A DNA stretch of 10,509 bases from positions 1-10,509 of the forward strand of contig JAPUHZ010000082.1 in assembly GCA_027297485.1 (NCBI GenBank). Reading direction: 5' to 3'. A program made the position numbers and the translations under genes. Under the pieces are notes generated by a model that did not search any database, was not told where the DNA came from, and was given only the letters and a program-made list of their open reading frames with translations. Below, one piece after another: positions 1-6,284 of this stretch (positions within the stretch are counted from its first letter, which is position 1; each line of letters begins with the position of its first letter). The stretch is from Deltaproteobacteria bacterium (GTDB taxonomy: Bacteria; Desulfobacterota_B; Binatia; UBA9968).

Positions 1-391
1 ACTCATAGCGGAAACCGCGTCGGAGAAGGCCTCAGAACTGGGGCACGGAGAAATCAAGGGTCGTATTATAGGCGCTCTGAAACCGATAAAGACAGAATCG
101 CACGAAGCAAGGTTTCTGCGCATCGTAAATAAGGTCAAAGAGAAGTTTGGTCCCTCTATTGTCGATGACGCGATCATTATGCACCTGAAACGTGCGATTG
201 AGTTTCGTGGGCAATCGGCACATGGACATTTCAGCCCCTCGGATGACTCCGAATTCCGTGCATTTGTAAAATCAGTTTATTCAATGGAAGCACTCTGTTT
301 CTTACTGACGGCATGTGACCTGCCAATCAACGCTGACGGCCTCAAACGTGCCCATTCAAATCCATTCATCAGGGATTATCGCTGCGCCTAA
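1..391 (+). CDS. HEPN-domain protein, C-terminal part (partial)
   Basis: Frame 2 is open from the window edge to a TAA at 389-391, giving about 129 residues of a protein whose N-terminus lies outside. The key feature is the string RGQSAHGH, an R-x4-H motif that fits the active site of HEPN ribonuclease domains. It is followed by a helical stretch ending FLLTACDLPI. The arrangement, with the HEPN domain at the extreme C-terminus of a longer protein, resembles ApeA-like HEPN proteins, some of which act in phage defence by cutting RNA. That assignment is family knowledge plus inference, because the N-terminal domain that would settle it is not visible. An ATG at 179 is internal and not a likely start, since homologous-looking sequence precedes it. 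The gene converges on the methyltransferase to the right. Confidence 0.6.
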   Translation, partial: LIAETASEKASELGHGEIKGRIIGALKPIKTESHEARFLRIVNKVKEKFGPSIVDDAIIMHLKRAIEFRGQSAHGHFSPSDDSEFRAFVKSVYSMEALCFLLTACDLPINADGLKRAHSNPFIRDYRCA

Positions 392-405
392 CAATCATAC
401 CGTAA

Positions 406-442
406 GGGGGGATAAGGGGTCGGGGTTGGTCGGGTGGCGGGG
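406..442 (+). other. G-rich tract, potential G-quadruplex
   Basis: The 115-base gap between the two convergent genes holds five runs of guanine: 406-411, 416-419, 422-425, 432-434 and 439-442, with loops of 2 to 6 bases. This meets the usual pattern for an intramolecular G-quadruplex on the plus strand. A related GGGGTCGGGG string recurs at about 2855-2864, and looser versions occur at 1570 and 6226, so it may instead be the remnant of a dispersed repeat. No ordinary hairpin terminator is seen in this gap. Confidence 0.45.
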
Positions 443-506
443 TCTGACGTTTCACTCTCTACAATCTTCCGGCGGTCTCAATGAATAAAGTCTGGCCCGA
501 TGTTTT

Positions 507-1343
507 TTAAGCCTTCTCGGCAATGATGAGCTGCTCGACCAGCCGCCCGTCCTCGGCGCTTTTATTGACGTTTTGACCCTGTTCGAGGAAAACGTCGCCG
601 TATTTGAGGTACATCGGGTTGACACTCAAAAGCGGCTCACCCCGTTTGGCGCGCTCCCTCACTTCCCTCCGATAGGCCATATTAGGCTCGGTCAGGTCGA
701 CTTGCTTGATTATACGCAAGGCTGCGGTTTCCAATATCGTCCGCATCTCGTCTTGCGTTACCAAAAAACTGGAAGATGGATCCGATGCCCAAGGCAAAGG
801 ATAAAAGGGTTCGCCTCCGGTACCACGGGTAATTTCAGCACAGGAAAAACGACCGCCCGGCTTGAGGACGCGCGCGATCTCCGCAGCCAACCGAGATTTA
901 TCTTCTATGTTCATGGTGACATTGTGGCACCAGACGTGGTCAAAGGTCGTGTCTTCGAAAGGCATATCGAGGGCGTTGGCATGAAAATACTCGATCCTCT
1001 CTTCCAGACCGCATCGCTTGGTCAACTCACGCGCGGCGTCAATAAACTCCTCGCTGAGATCGATTCCCGTCACCCGACAGTCACACGCGGTCGCAATGTA
1101 ACGCGACGAGCCTCCGATAGCGCAGCCAACATCCAGAACACGCATGCCTGACGTGATCCCGGCGTATTCAAAGTGTTCTCGTGTTGCGATGATTCCCCGG
1201 CCGTGGATCTGGTCGCATTTGAATAGGTCGTCGCAGCTCGGGTGTAGCGGATCGACTCCTCGCGCTTGAAGGAACTCGAAAATGGATTGCAATAACCTGC
1301 CATGAGTGTAGTGGTCTTGAACATCTTTTGATTTATCAGTCAT
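507..1343 (-). CDS. SAM-dependent methyltransferase, sarcosine/dimethylglycine-methyltransferase-like
   Basis: A class I methyltransferase of 278 residues that should transfer a methyl group from S-adenosylmethionine to a small substrate in the cytoplasm. Motif I is VLDVGCAIGGSS (residues 69-80), with Ala in place of the more usual third Gly. Strand 2 ends in GIDLS with acidic D95. ANALDMPF (122-129), VWCHNVTMNIEDK (137-149) and VLKPGGRF (159-166) follow. The MNIxDK string, the early DHYTHGRLL segment and the YPLPWASDP segment (181-189) recall glycine/sarcosine/dimethylglycine N-methyltransferases of betaine synthesis. The true substrate cannot be read from sequence. I chose ATG 1343 because GGAGGG lies 7-8 bases upstream; an in-frame GTG at 1358 overlaps that ribosome site and would add five residues. 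It stands alone, with no partner methyltransferase beside it. Confidence 0.85.
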   Translation of the reverse strand: MTDKSKDVQDHYTHGRLLQSIFEFLQARGVDPLHPSCDDLFKCDQIHGRGIIATREHFEYAGITSGMRVLDVGCAIGGSSRYIATACDCRVTGIDLSEEFIDAARELTKRCGLEERIEYFHANALDMPFEDTTFDHVWCHNVTMNIEDKSRLAAEIARVLKPGGRFSCAEITRGTGGEPFYPLPWASDPSSSFLVTQDEMRTILETAALRIIKQVDLTEPNMAYRREVRERAKRGEPLLSVNPMYLKYGDVFLEQGQNVNKSAEDGRLVEQLIIAEKA

Positions 1344-1361
1344 CCTTAGTCCCTCCACAAT

Positions 1362-1389
1362 ATCATATTTCCGAATTCCGGGGACACAA
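1362..1389 (-). promoter_or_regulatory. Possible promoter of the methyltransferase gene
   Basis: On the minus strand TTGTGT (1389-1384) is followed after 16 bases by TATGAT (1367-1362). Transcription would begin near 1355, right at the ribosome site, so the leader would be very short. A weaker alternative, TAGTAT, lies further upstream near 1390-1395. This is a pattern match only. Confidence 0.3.
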
Positions 1390-1518
1390 TACTAATTTTC
1401 CTCGACGAGAAGAGTGAAATTCAAATGGCGTCCGCCGCATGGCGAGTCAAGAGATTGAGGGTCAGATCTTGGACCTTGGCATTTCGTTCAAATTTTTCTG
1501 CGGCGATGTCTCGCAAGG

Positions 1519-1563
1519 TGCGGTTCTTTCTAGTATACACCGGTATCCAGCAGATCGTAGATG
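1519..1563 (-). pseudogene. Remnant A: last codons of a (2Fe-2S) ferredoxin gene
   Basis: This 45-base stretch matches the 3' end of the intact ferredoxin (6274-6318) with two visible differences. Read on the minus strand it encodes IYDLLDTGVY followed by TAG (1533-1531), against IYELLDTGVY in the intact copy. Upstream codons are lost: matching stops abruptly at 1563, where a G-rich string begins. The homology also runs a little past the stop codon into the 3' flank, so what was copied includes flanking DNA and not just coding sequence. Confidence 0.7.
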
Positions 1564-1579
1564 GGGGGACAAAGGGGTC

Positions 1580-1713
1580 ACCCATTAGCTCTTTTCGAGT
1601 TCCTCTTCAGTTCCCTGACGTCGATCACAAATCAATGTGGGTTAGCAAAAGGGACTCTCTATCGGCATCGTAGCTGCGCTTATTTCTAGAATAAGCAGGT
1701 GTCCAGCAACCGG
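1580..1713 (-). repeat. Remnant B: ferredoxin 3' flank plus last codons; left direct repeat beside vapBC
   Basis: This stretch aligns with 2517-2646 over its whole length, in the same orientation. The best part, around TTCAGTTCCCTGAC and AAAGGGACTCT, matches at roughly four bases in five. Its right end keeps a degraded ferredoxin tail. Read on the minus strand, 1709-1686 gives LLDTCLF and TAG, compared with LLDTGVY and stop in the intact gene. Together with copy C it brackets the vapBC operon as a direct repeat. Confidence 0.65.
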
Positions 1714-1827
1714 GGAGAAAAACGGGTCATGCTGGGGCGGGTCCCTTCAGTGAAATCGAACAGTCGTCACCGGAGAGCCTTTTTTTCTGCTCAGGGGGTT
1801 TGTCCGATTCGGTTCATCCCACGCAGG

Positions 1828-1856
1828 TTGACATGTGTGCTACATACATATATGTT
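1828..1856 (+). promoter_or_regulatory. vapBC promoter with palindromic operator candidate
   Basis: A perfect -35 box TTGACA (1828-1833) is separated by 17 bases from a -10 box TATGTT (1851-1856). Transcription should start near 1863, which is the A of the vapB ATG, so the mRNA may be leaderless. The self-complementary string ACATATATGT (1846-1855) overlaps the -10 box. It is a candidate binding site for the VapBC complex, which in this family represses its own promoter. The operator role is inference. Confidence 0.6.
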
Positions 1857-1862
1857 GTCTGC

Positions 1863-2093
1863 ATGTCCAAGATGATTCAGCTCCGGCATGTTCCCGACGA
1901 GGTTCATCGAAAATTAAAAGCCCGGGCGGCGATGGAAGGGCTTTCACTGTCCGACTATCTGCTCCACGAAGTGGAACGCCTTGCGGAGCGACCCACTCTC
2001 GACGATCTGCGGCGGCGTTTGGCACACCGGGAGTCTGTCAAGCCGCATGTCCCTCCTGCCAAAGCCGTACGCGCCGTGCGCCAGCGCCAGTGA
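1863..2093 (+). CDS. vapB: VapB/FitA-like ribbon-helix-helix antitoxin
   Basis: A 76-residue antitoxin predicted to bind and block the VapC nuclease next door and to repress the operon with it. Residues 4-42 have the FitA-type ribbon-helix-helix pattern: strand MIQLRHV, then PDEVHRKLKARAAMEG, then LSLSDYLLHEVERLA. The C-terminal part, rich in Arg, Pro and Ala, is the expected toxin-binding arm. I start at ATG 1863 because the promoter places the transcript start there. No Shine-Dalgarno sequence is seen, and the in-frame extension upstream to 1800 would run through the promoter. ATG 1872 is a possible alternative. The stop TGA (2091-2093) overlaps the vapC GTG. The operon sits between two direct repeats derived from ferredoxin flanks. 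Confidence 0.88.
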   Translation: MSKMIQLRHVPDEVHRKLKARAAMEGLSLSDYLLHEVERLAERPTLDDLRRRLAHRESVKPHVPPAKAVRAVRQRQ

Positions 2094-2485
2094 TCGTCAT
2101 CGACGCCTCCGCGCTTCTGGAAGTGCTGCTCAACACACCGGCGGCAGGGAAGGTCGCTGAAAGACTGTTCGCCGAGAACGACACCTTGCATGCCCCGCAT
2201 GTGCTCGATCTCGAGGTCGTTCAGGTCTTGCGTCGCTACACCTTCTCCGGCGAAATGGACGTCGAGCGGAGCGAGCAAGCGCTCGAAGATCTCGCTGATC
2301 TACCGCTGAATCGTTACCCGCACGACGTTTTTCTCTTCAGAATATGGGCGCTCCGGCGCAACCTGACGGCGTACGATGCGGCTTACGTCGCTCTTGCCGA
2401 AGCGCTCGATGCCCCGCTCATTACACGGGATACCGCGCTCGCGAGAGCCCCTGGACACCACGCCCGCGTCGAGGTCATTCGCTAA
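2090..2485 (+). CDS. vapC: VapC-like PIN-domain ribonuclease toxin
   Basis: A 131-residue PIN-domain protein, typical length for VapC toxins, which are Mg-dependent RNases that stop translation by cutting tRNA or rRNA. The acidic residues of the active site are all present: D5 in VIDAS, E42 in LEVVQ, D96 in YDAAYV and D114 in ITRD. The toxin should therefore be active unless bound by VapB. The start is GTG 2090, which overlaps the antitoxin stop as GTGA. No ribosome site precedes it, so translation is probably coupled to vapB, as is usual in these pairs. Longer readings of this frame upstream are shadows of vapB. The RNA target cannot be told from sequence. Confidence 0.9.
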   Translation: MIVIDASALLEVLLNTPAAGKVAERLFAENDTLHAPHVLDLEVVQVLRRYTFSGEMDVERSEQALEDLADLPLNRYPHDVFLFRIWALRRNLTAYDAAYVALAEALDAPLITRDTALARAPGHHARVEVIR

Positions 2486-2504
2486 GGCTCCCCAGAGTCA
2501 GAAA

Positions 2505-2518
2505 GCGGTCAAGACCGC
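2505..2518 (+). terminator. Small hairpin after vapC
   Basis: GCGGTCAAGACCGC is self-complementary with a CAAG tetraloop and begins 20 bases after the vapC stop. No U-tract follows, so it is a weak terminator or 3' mRNA-protecting hairpin at best. Confidence 0.35.
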
Positions 2519-2621
2519 CCTTAGCCTTGTTCGGGTTCCTGTTCAGTTCCCTGACCTCAATCACAAATAAAATTGGGATAGCGAAAGGGACTCTTAATCG
2601 TTGTCGTAGCTGTGCGTATTT
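2517..2621 (-). repeat. Copy C of the ferredoxin 3' flank; right direct repeat beside vapBC
   Basis: This is the 3' flank of pseudogene C. It matches 1580-1685 in the same orientation, so the two form direct repeats of about 100 to 130 bases on either side of vapBC. A short part, around ATCACAAATA and the following GGATAGCG, is also recognisable near 6180-6210 in the flank of the intact ferredoxin. Confidence 0.65.
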
Positions 2622-2851
2622 TTAGTATACGCCGGTATCCAGCAGCCCGTAGATGAGATCCTTCTAAGGACGGATCAATGGTGTCGAGCCGGCTCACGGC
2701 GGGTCCCCCTGCTAAGGAATCTACTATCTCCGGCAGATCCTCCTTTTTCACACCTGCATACCAGTTCTTTTGTGGGTAGACCACGATGTTAGGCCCGTGT
2801 TCGCACCCTCAGAAGCACAGGTAAGGTCTTACCTCCGCGTCGAGAGACCGC
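2622..2851 (-). pseudogene. Copy C: truncated (2Fe-2S) ferredoxin pseudogene
   Basis: Read on the minus strand this is clearly the same protein as the intact ferredoxin at 6285-6605, from RSLDAEVRPY onward. Three lesions show it is dead. The first 34 or so codons, with the first cluster cysteines, are missing because homology stops at 2851 beside a GGGGTCGGGG string. A glycine codon of the CFGGC motif has become TGA at 2809-2811. One extra base near 2652-2668 shifts the frame just after DPSL, although the old tail LLDTGVY and a stop (TAA 2624-2622) are still readable in the shifted frame. A 75-residue open frame within this region is the surviving fragment read into the frameshift and flank, not a separate gene. 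Confidence 0.85.
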
Positions 2852-2994
2852 TATAGGGGTCGGGGCTAGCATCGTAGCATCTATGTTGATAGTCCAAGGG
2901 CTCTCGTAAGATTTGCCAAAAGCTCTCCCTTGGAGTTGGGTCCGTATGGCTCTCTGGGTTCCTCCCGAAACAGTTGGTCTGCGGGACAGGCTCC

Positions 2995-4743
2995 TCAGTC
3001 CGGCTTCACGCCGAAGCGCCTGCCGATGTAAGCGCCGATCAGGGACAGCGTGAGTACGATCAATAGCAGCAGGACGCCCATGGCGGAAAGCATCGGGTAC
3101 TGTCCGTCCTGGTAAAGATTGTATATCGTTACCGACATCAGCCTGGTGTCCACGCTTCCAAGCAGGATGGGCATCGAAAGAACCTTGAACGTCAATGACA
3201 AGCTATAGATAAACGCTACCACCAGGCCCGGGGCCATCAGCGGCAGCACCACGGACCGGAAGGTCCGGATCCACGAGGCACCGCTGACGGTGGAGACCTC
3301 TTCGAGCTCTTTGCTGATCTGATGCATCGAAGCGTGGGTCGAGCGCACGGCCACCGTGATGTACTTGCCCACGAAGGCCACGACCAGAATCCACAGCGTG
3401 GCGTAGATGGGGATGGGCACTACCAGGTAAAGCCACAACAAAGCCAGGCCCATGACCGTGCCGGGTATGGCGATGGGCGCGAAAGATAGGAAATCCAAAA
3501 ACTTTCTTCCTCTGATGCGGCTACGGAGGACGATCCAGGAAATGGTGGCCGCAATCACGATAATGATCAGCGCCGACAAGATGCCGACCAGCAGGGTGTT
3601 GTAAATACTTTGCAGCGTATAGGGCAATTCCAGGATCTCCCGGTAGTTGTCCAGGGTGAAGTGGGACAGTTGGGAGAGGGAAGGAATCTGGTAGAACTTC
3701 AGGAACGAAGTCCACGTGAAGACAAAGACGGGTAGGCCCACGCTGATCGTCAACAGCAGCATGCTCAGGAGGCTCACCGGCCAGCGCCAGCTTCCCAGCT
3801 GCATGCGCCGGGGCCGGAAAGCCTTGCCGCTCACCGTCACGTAACGCTCGGACATGCGGGTTGCGCGGTGATAAAGAAAGAGCAGGAAAAGGCTGATGGT
3901 CAGGTAGCCGACGCCGAACGCCGAGGCCACGTTGTAGTCCTGGGGCACATCCCATACCGCCAGAAAGACCTGGGTGGCGAACACCGGAACGCCGCCCGGC
4001 ACTCCCAGCACCGCAGGCACGTCGAAGCTCTCGATAGCGCGGACGAAAACGAGCAAGAAAATCGCCAGCAGAGCGGGCAACAGCAGCGGCAGGGTGACCC
4101 TACGCATGGTGGTCGCAAATCGGGCGCCCGACACGAGGGAGGCTTCCTCGAGTGACGGGTCCATGGAACGAAAGGCCGCGCACATCAGCAAGAAGGGCAG
4201 CGAAACCTGATCGATGGCCTGGGCCCAGATCATGCCGCCCATGCTGTAGCCATTAAATAGAATACCCTCGATGCCGAACATAGAGCGAGCCCACACGTTG
4301 ATGATGCCGATCTTGGGGTGGAGCACCAGCACCCAGGCGCTGGCCATCAGGACGCCCGGGGCGATCAGCGGGAACAAAGATATGGCGTAAATCAACGGCC
4401 GCAACGGAGCGTCGGTCCGTTCCGTGACCCAGGCCAGAAAGGTGCCGAGCGTCACGGCCAAAATGGCAGCGCCCAAGGCGAAAATTAGGGTGTTGCTGAC
4501 GGTTTGCACCAGGGTTCCCGAGTAGGCGTCGACAAATTTCATCAGGGTGTAGACGCCGGGCTGGCCTGGTTGCCCGTCGCGAAAGGCCCCCCAAATCACC
4601 AACGCCATGGGGACCATGATCAGCCAGAGCAGCAGCAGGGTCAGGAAACCCACGCCGATGTTCTGGCCGTTGAGCCAGTGCGGCCACTGAAGAGGCAACC
4701 TCAGGGAGCGTTTCGATGATACCGAAGCGGCTTGGAAACTCAT
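2995..4743 (-). CDS. Fused double permease of a Fe(III)/2-aminoethylphosphonate-type ABC transporter
   Basis: A 582-residue inner-membrane protein made of two MetI-like permease halves, the form found in FbpB/AfuB/ThiP-type importers. Each half has about six membrane helices. The first helix is near residues 31-52 and the second half begins near 320. Both halves carry the EAA loop that docks on the ATPase: EEASLVSGARFATTMRRV (199-216) and EEVSTVSGASWIRTFRSV (481-498), each with the invariant Gly. The length is normal and no lesion is seen. It lies downstream of the solute-binding protein in the same direction, 148 bases away. The ribosome site before ATG 4743 is weak. No ATPase gene follows: the next 143 bases are non-coding and end at ferredoxin pseudogene C. 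Substrate is uncertain; the family includes iron, thiamine, phosphonate and polyamine-like importers. Confidence 0.88.
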   Translation of the reverse strand: MSFQAASVSSKRSLRLPLQWPHWLNGQNIGVGFLTLLLLWLIMVPMALVIWGAFRDGQPGQPGVYTLMKFVDAYSGTLVQTVSNTLIFALGAAILAVTLGTFLAWVTERTDAPLRPLIYAISLFPLIAPGVLMASAWVLVLHPKIGIINVWARSMFGIEGILFNGYSMGGMIWAQAIDQVSLPFLLMCAAFRSMDPSLEEASLVSGARFATTMRRVTLPLLLPALLAIFLLVFVRAIESFDVPAVLGVPGGVPVFATQVFLAVWDVPQDYNVASAFGVGYLTISLFLLFLYHRATRMSERYVTVSGKAFRPRRMQLGSWRWPVSLLSMLLLTISVGLPVFVFTWTSFLKFYQIPSLSQLSHFTLDNYREILELPYTLQSIYNTLLVGILSALIIIVIAATISWIVLRSRIRGRKFLDFLSFAPIAIPGTVMGLALLWLYLVVPIPIYATLWILVVAFVGKYITVAVRSTHASMHQISKELEEVSTVSGASWIRTFRSVVLPLMAPGLVVAFIYSLSLTFKVLSMPILLGSVDTRLMSVTIYNLYQDGQYPMLSAMGVLLLLIVLTLSLIGAYIGRRFGVKPD

Positions 4744-4828
4744 GGCAAAAAATTTTCCTAACGTCTACTCATGCTTCCCTAACCCCGGTCATGGGTAACG
4801 ATCAGATGAATGGAGGGAGAGGCTCCCC

Positions 4829-4842
4829 GGCCGGAACCGGCC
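4829..4842 (-). promoter_or_regulatory. Intercistronic hairpin candidate between binding protein and permease
   Basis: GGCCGGTTCCGGCC on the minus strand can pair as a GC-rich stem, in the 148-base gap after the binding-protein gene. Such stems often lower expression of the permease relative to the binding protein or protect the upstream message. No U-tract follows, so it is not a clear terminator. Confidence 0.3.
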
Positions 4843-4891
4843 CCAGATACGAGGCGTCGGTGGCCGGGGATACGCGTCGTATTGTGTTTAA

Positions 4892-6028
4892 TTACTGGCC
4901 CCGGAAGGCCGGGTTGTAAATCTCCTTGATGATCTTGGTGTACGGCTTGCTGAACTCGATCAGCTCCTTGGCGGTCAGGAGCGACATCCGGTCCAGGGTG
5001 TCCTGGGCGGTCAGCCGCTGCAGCTCCTTGTACTTGAGCTTGGTGTCCGGGTGCGCCATAGCGCGCCCGAACTGAGCCAAAACCTTCTGCCCTCCCTTGG
5101 GGTCTACATGGTAACGGGCGAACAGCAGCGCCGTGTACGGATTCTTAGCCCGGCTGCTGATGCCAACGCCGCTGGCCTCGGCGGAGACGAACTCCTTGGC
5201 TAAGACCATTTCGATGGGAGCGCCCTGGTTCTTCATGAGCGCCACCTTATACGAGTACAGCTCGATGGCCACCGGGAAGGCGCCGGCGATCAGCAGGTTC
5301 GTCATGTTCGTGTGACCCCTGCGGATCAGGGCCTTCTGGTCCTGGATAAGCTGCTTCTGATAGTTATAGCTCTTCTCGTAACCCCACTTGTTCAGCATTC
5401 CAAAGATCCAGGTGTCGGGCGTGTTGTCGACCGAAAACTTGCCCTTCCACTTGGGATCCAGCATGTCCATGTAACCCCTGGGGGCTTCGGACGCCTTCAC
5501 CAAGTTGGTGTTGTAGGCGATCACCATGCTCAACAGGTTCCAGGAGTAATAGTCATTGGCCCGGAACTGGGCGGGATAGCGAGCGTTGCCGACCAGGTCG
5601 TGGATCTCGGCCAGGGCCTTGACCTCGCGGTACTCTCCCAGGAACGTGCCGACGCTGATGATGTCGAAAGTGCTCCGGCCGGCGCGCGCTTCGGCGATGA
5701 TGCGGTTGCTGATGTCCTCCTGCTGGCCGCCCATGCTCTTCGCGTTGATGCCCGGGTACTTCGCCATAAAGCCTGCCATGAGTTTTGCCATCTGCCTCTC
5801 CTCGGCTGGACCGGCATAGGTAACGGCACCCTCTTGCTTCGCGCCAGTGTAAAGTATCTTTTCAAGCTGATCCGCGGGCACTTTGGCCAGCTTGGCGTAA
5901 AGCTCGCTGGGCGTCTTCCAGCCGGTGGGAAGCTTGACGGATTGCGTTATGCCGCTGGAGGCGGCCGCGAGCACTAGAGCTAATGCCAGCGGCAGACCGA
6001 TCATACTTTTCACGTGTGTCCTCGACAT
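4892..6028 (-). CDS. Extracellular solute-binding protein of the ABC importer
   Basis: A 378-residue periplasmic binding protein that should capture the ligand and pass it to the permease encoded next. The N-terminus is a Sec signal peptide: a basic start, a hydrophobic core MIGLPLALALVLAAA (9-23) and a likely cleavage site around residues 28-31. The mature protein has the family 1/Fe(III)-type pattern: GAKQEGAVTYAG (62-73), ISNRIIAEARAGRSTFDII (107-125) and WNLLSMVIAYNTNLV (163-177). I do not see the adjacent tyrosines typical of iron-binding FbpA, so iron is not assured and an organic ligand is possible. ATG 6028 is chosen because GGAGG lies eight bases upstream; a start at 6046 would overlap that site. 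A promoter candidate precedes it. The cognate ATPase is not in the window. Confidence 0.87.
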   Translation of the reverse strand: MSRTHVKSMIGLPLALALVLAAASSGITQSVKLPTGWKTPSELYAKLAKVPADQLEKILYTGAKQEGAVTYAGPAEERQMAKLMAGFMAKYPGINAKSMGGQQEDISNRIIAEARAGRSTFDIISVGTFLGEYREVKALAEIHDLVGNARYPAQFRANDYYSWNLLSMVIAYNTNLVKASEAPRGYMDMLDPKWKGKFSVDNTPDTWIFGMLNKWGYEKSYNYQKQLIQDQKALIRRGHTNMTNLLIAGAFPVAIELYSYKVALMKNQGAPIEMVLAKEFVSAEASGVGISSRAKNPYTALLFARYHVDPKGGQKVLAQFGRAMAHPDTKLKYKELQRLTAQDTLDRMSLLTAKELIEFSKPYTKIIKEIYNPAFRGQ

Positions 6029-6109
6029 AGTTAGGTCCTCCTTCATCCGGAATTTGCGATATCGGGCCGATGTCCGTTTCGTCGCGGGCCCGTTTTGTAC
6101 AATCTCCAG

Positions 6110-6139
6110 ACGCTACCCTTTTTTTGTTTTTCGTGTCAA
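6110..6139 (-). promoter_or_regulatory. Promoter candidate for the transporter operon
   Basis: On the minus strand a perfect TTGACA (6139-6134) is followed after 18 bases, mostly A-rich, by TAGCGT (6115-6110), which keeps the key first, second and last bases of the -10 box. Transcription would begin near 6103, giving a 75-base leader to the ATG at 6028. Confidence 0.5.
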
Positions 6140-6177
6140 CCCCCCTACCACCCGGGACCAGCCAGAGGGAGGTGCAT

Positions 6178-6284
6178 CGATTACAAATAGGATTCGGATT
6201 TGGATTAGCGTGAAGTCGGATGAAGGGTCAGGGGTAAAGGGTGAAATAACCCGGATCGCTCAGTCGCGGGGGCTGCGGTTCTTT
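6178..6284 (-). repeat. Copy D of the ferredoxin 3' flank
   Basis: This is the DNA just after the intact ferredoxin stop. The part next to the stop (6264-6284) matches remnant A. A more distant part, ATTACAAATAGGATTCGG to GGATTAGCG (6180-6210), loosely matches the flanks of copies B and C. A G-rich string (GGGTCAGGGGTAAAGGG, 6225-6241) lies between. Similarity is weaker than among the other copies. Confidence 0.4.

Larger units (their letters stand above)
1344..1862. other. Gene-free stretch with decayed ferredoxin copies and the vapBC promoter
   Basis: No intact gene is convincing in these 519 bases. They contain the methyltransferase upstream region, two remnants of the ferredoxin 3' end (A and B, listed separately) and the vapBC promoter at the right end. 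A minus-strand reading frame ending at TGA 1421-1423 reads AAEKFERNAKVQDLTLNLL and looks somewhat protein-like. It runs out of frame through remnant A and has no good start, so it is not called. From 1714 to 1827 I see nothing beyond a run of seven T at about 1781-1787. Confidence 0.5.

Noticed and set aside
573..1151. Plus-strand open frame of 192 codons opposite the methyltransferase
   Set aside because: It is the antisense shadow of a clear methyltransferase gene, shows no domain, and lacks a plausible ribosome site.
1835..2089. In-frame upstream extension of vapC
   Set aside because: It overlaps vapB in another frame, reads as Arg/Ser/Pro-rich shadow sequence, and the PIN domain begins exactly at GTG 2090.
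1519..2646. Integron attC sites as an explanation of the repeats around vapBC
   Set aside because: The repeats are not internally palindromic, lack recognisable core sites, and are explained by homology to the ferredoxin gene and its flank.
2753..2801. Tandem repeats or a CRISPR array suggested by recurring ferredoxin segments
   Set aside because: The recurring segments are coding fragments of one gene at irregular, kilobase-scale spacing, not short regular repeats with spacers.
2893..2934. Inverted repeat TCCAAGGG / CCCTTGGA after the permease gene as a terminator
   Set aside because: Eight-base arms with a 26-base loop and no T-run on either strand; too weak to call.
5312..5977. Plus-strand open frame of 221 codons opposite the solute-binding protein
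   Set aside because: Antisense shadow of a well-supported gene; the composition (strings of VVD, GQGLDLA) follows from the complementary codons.
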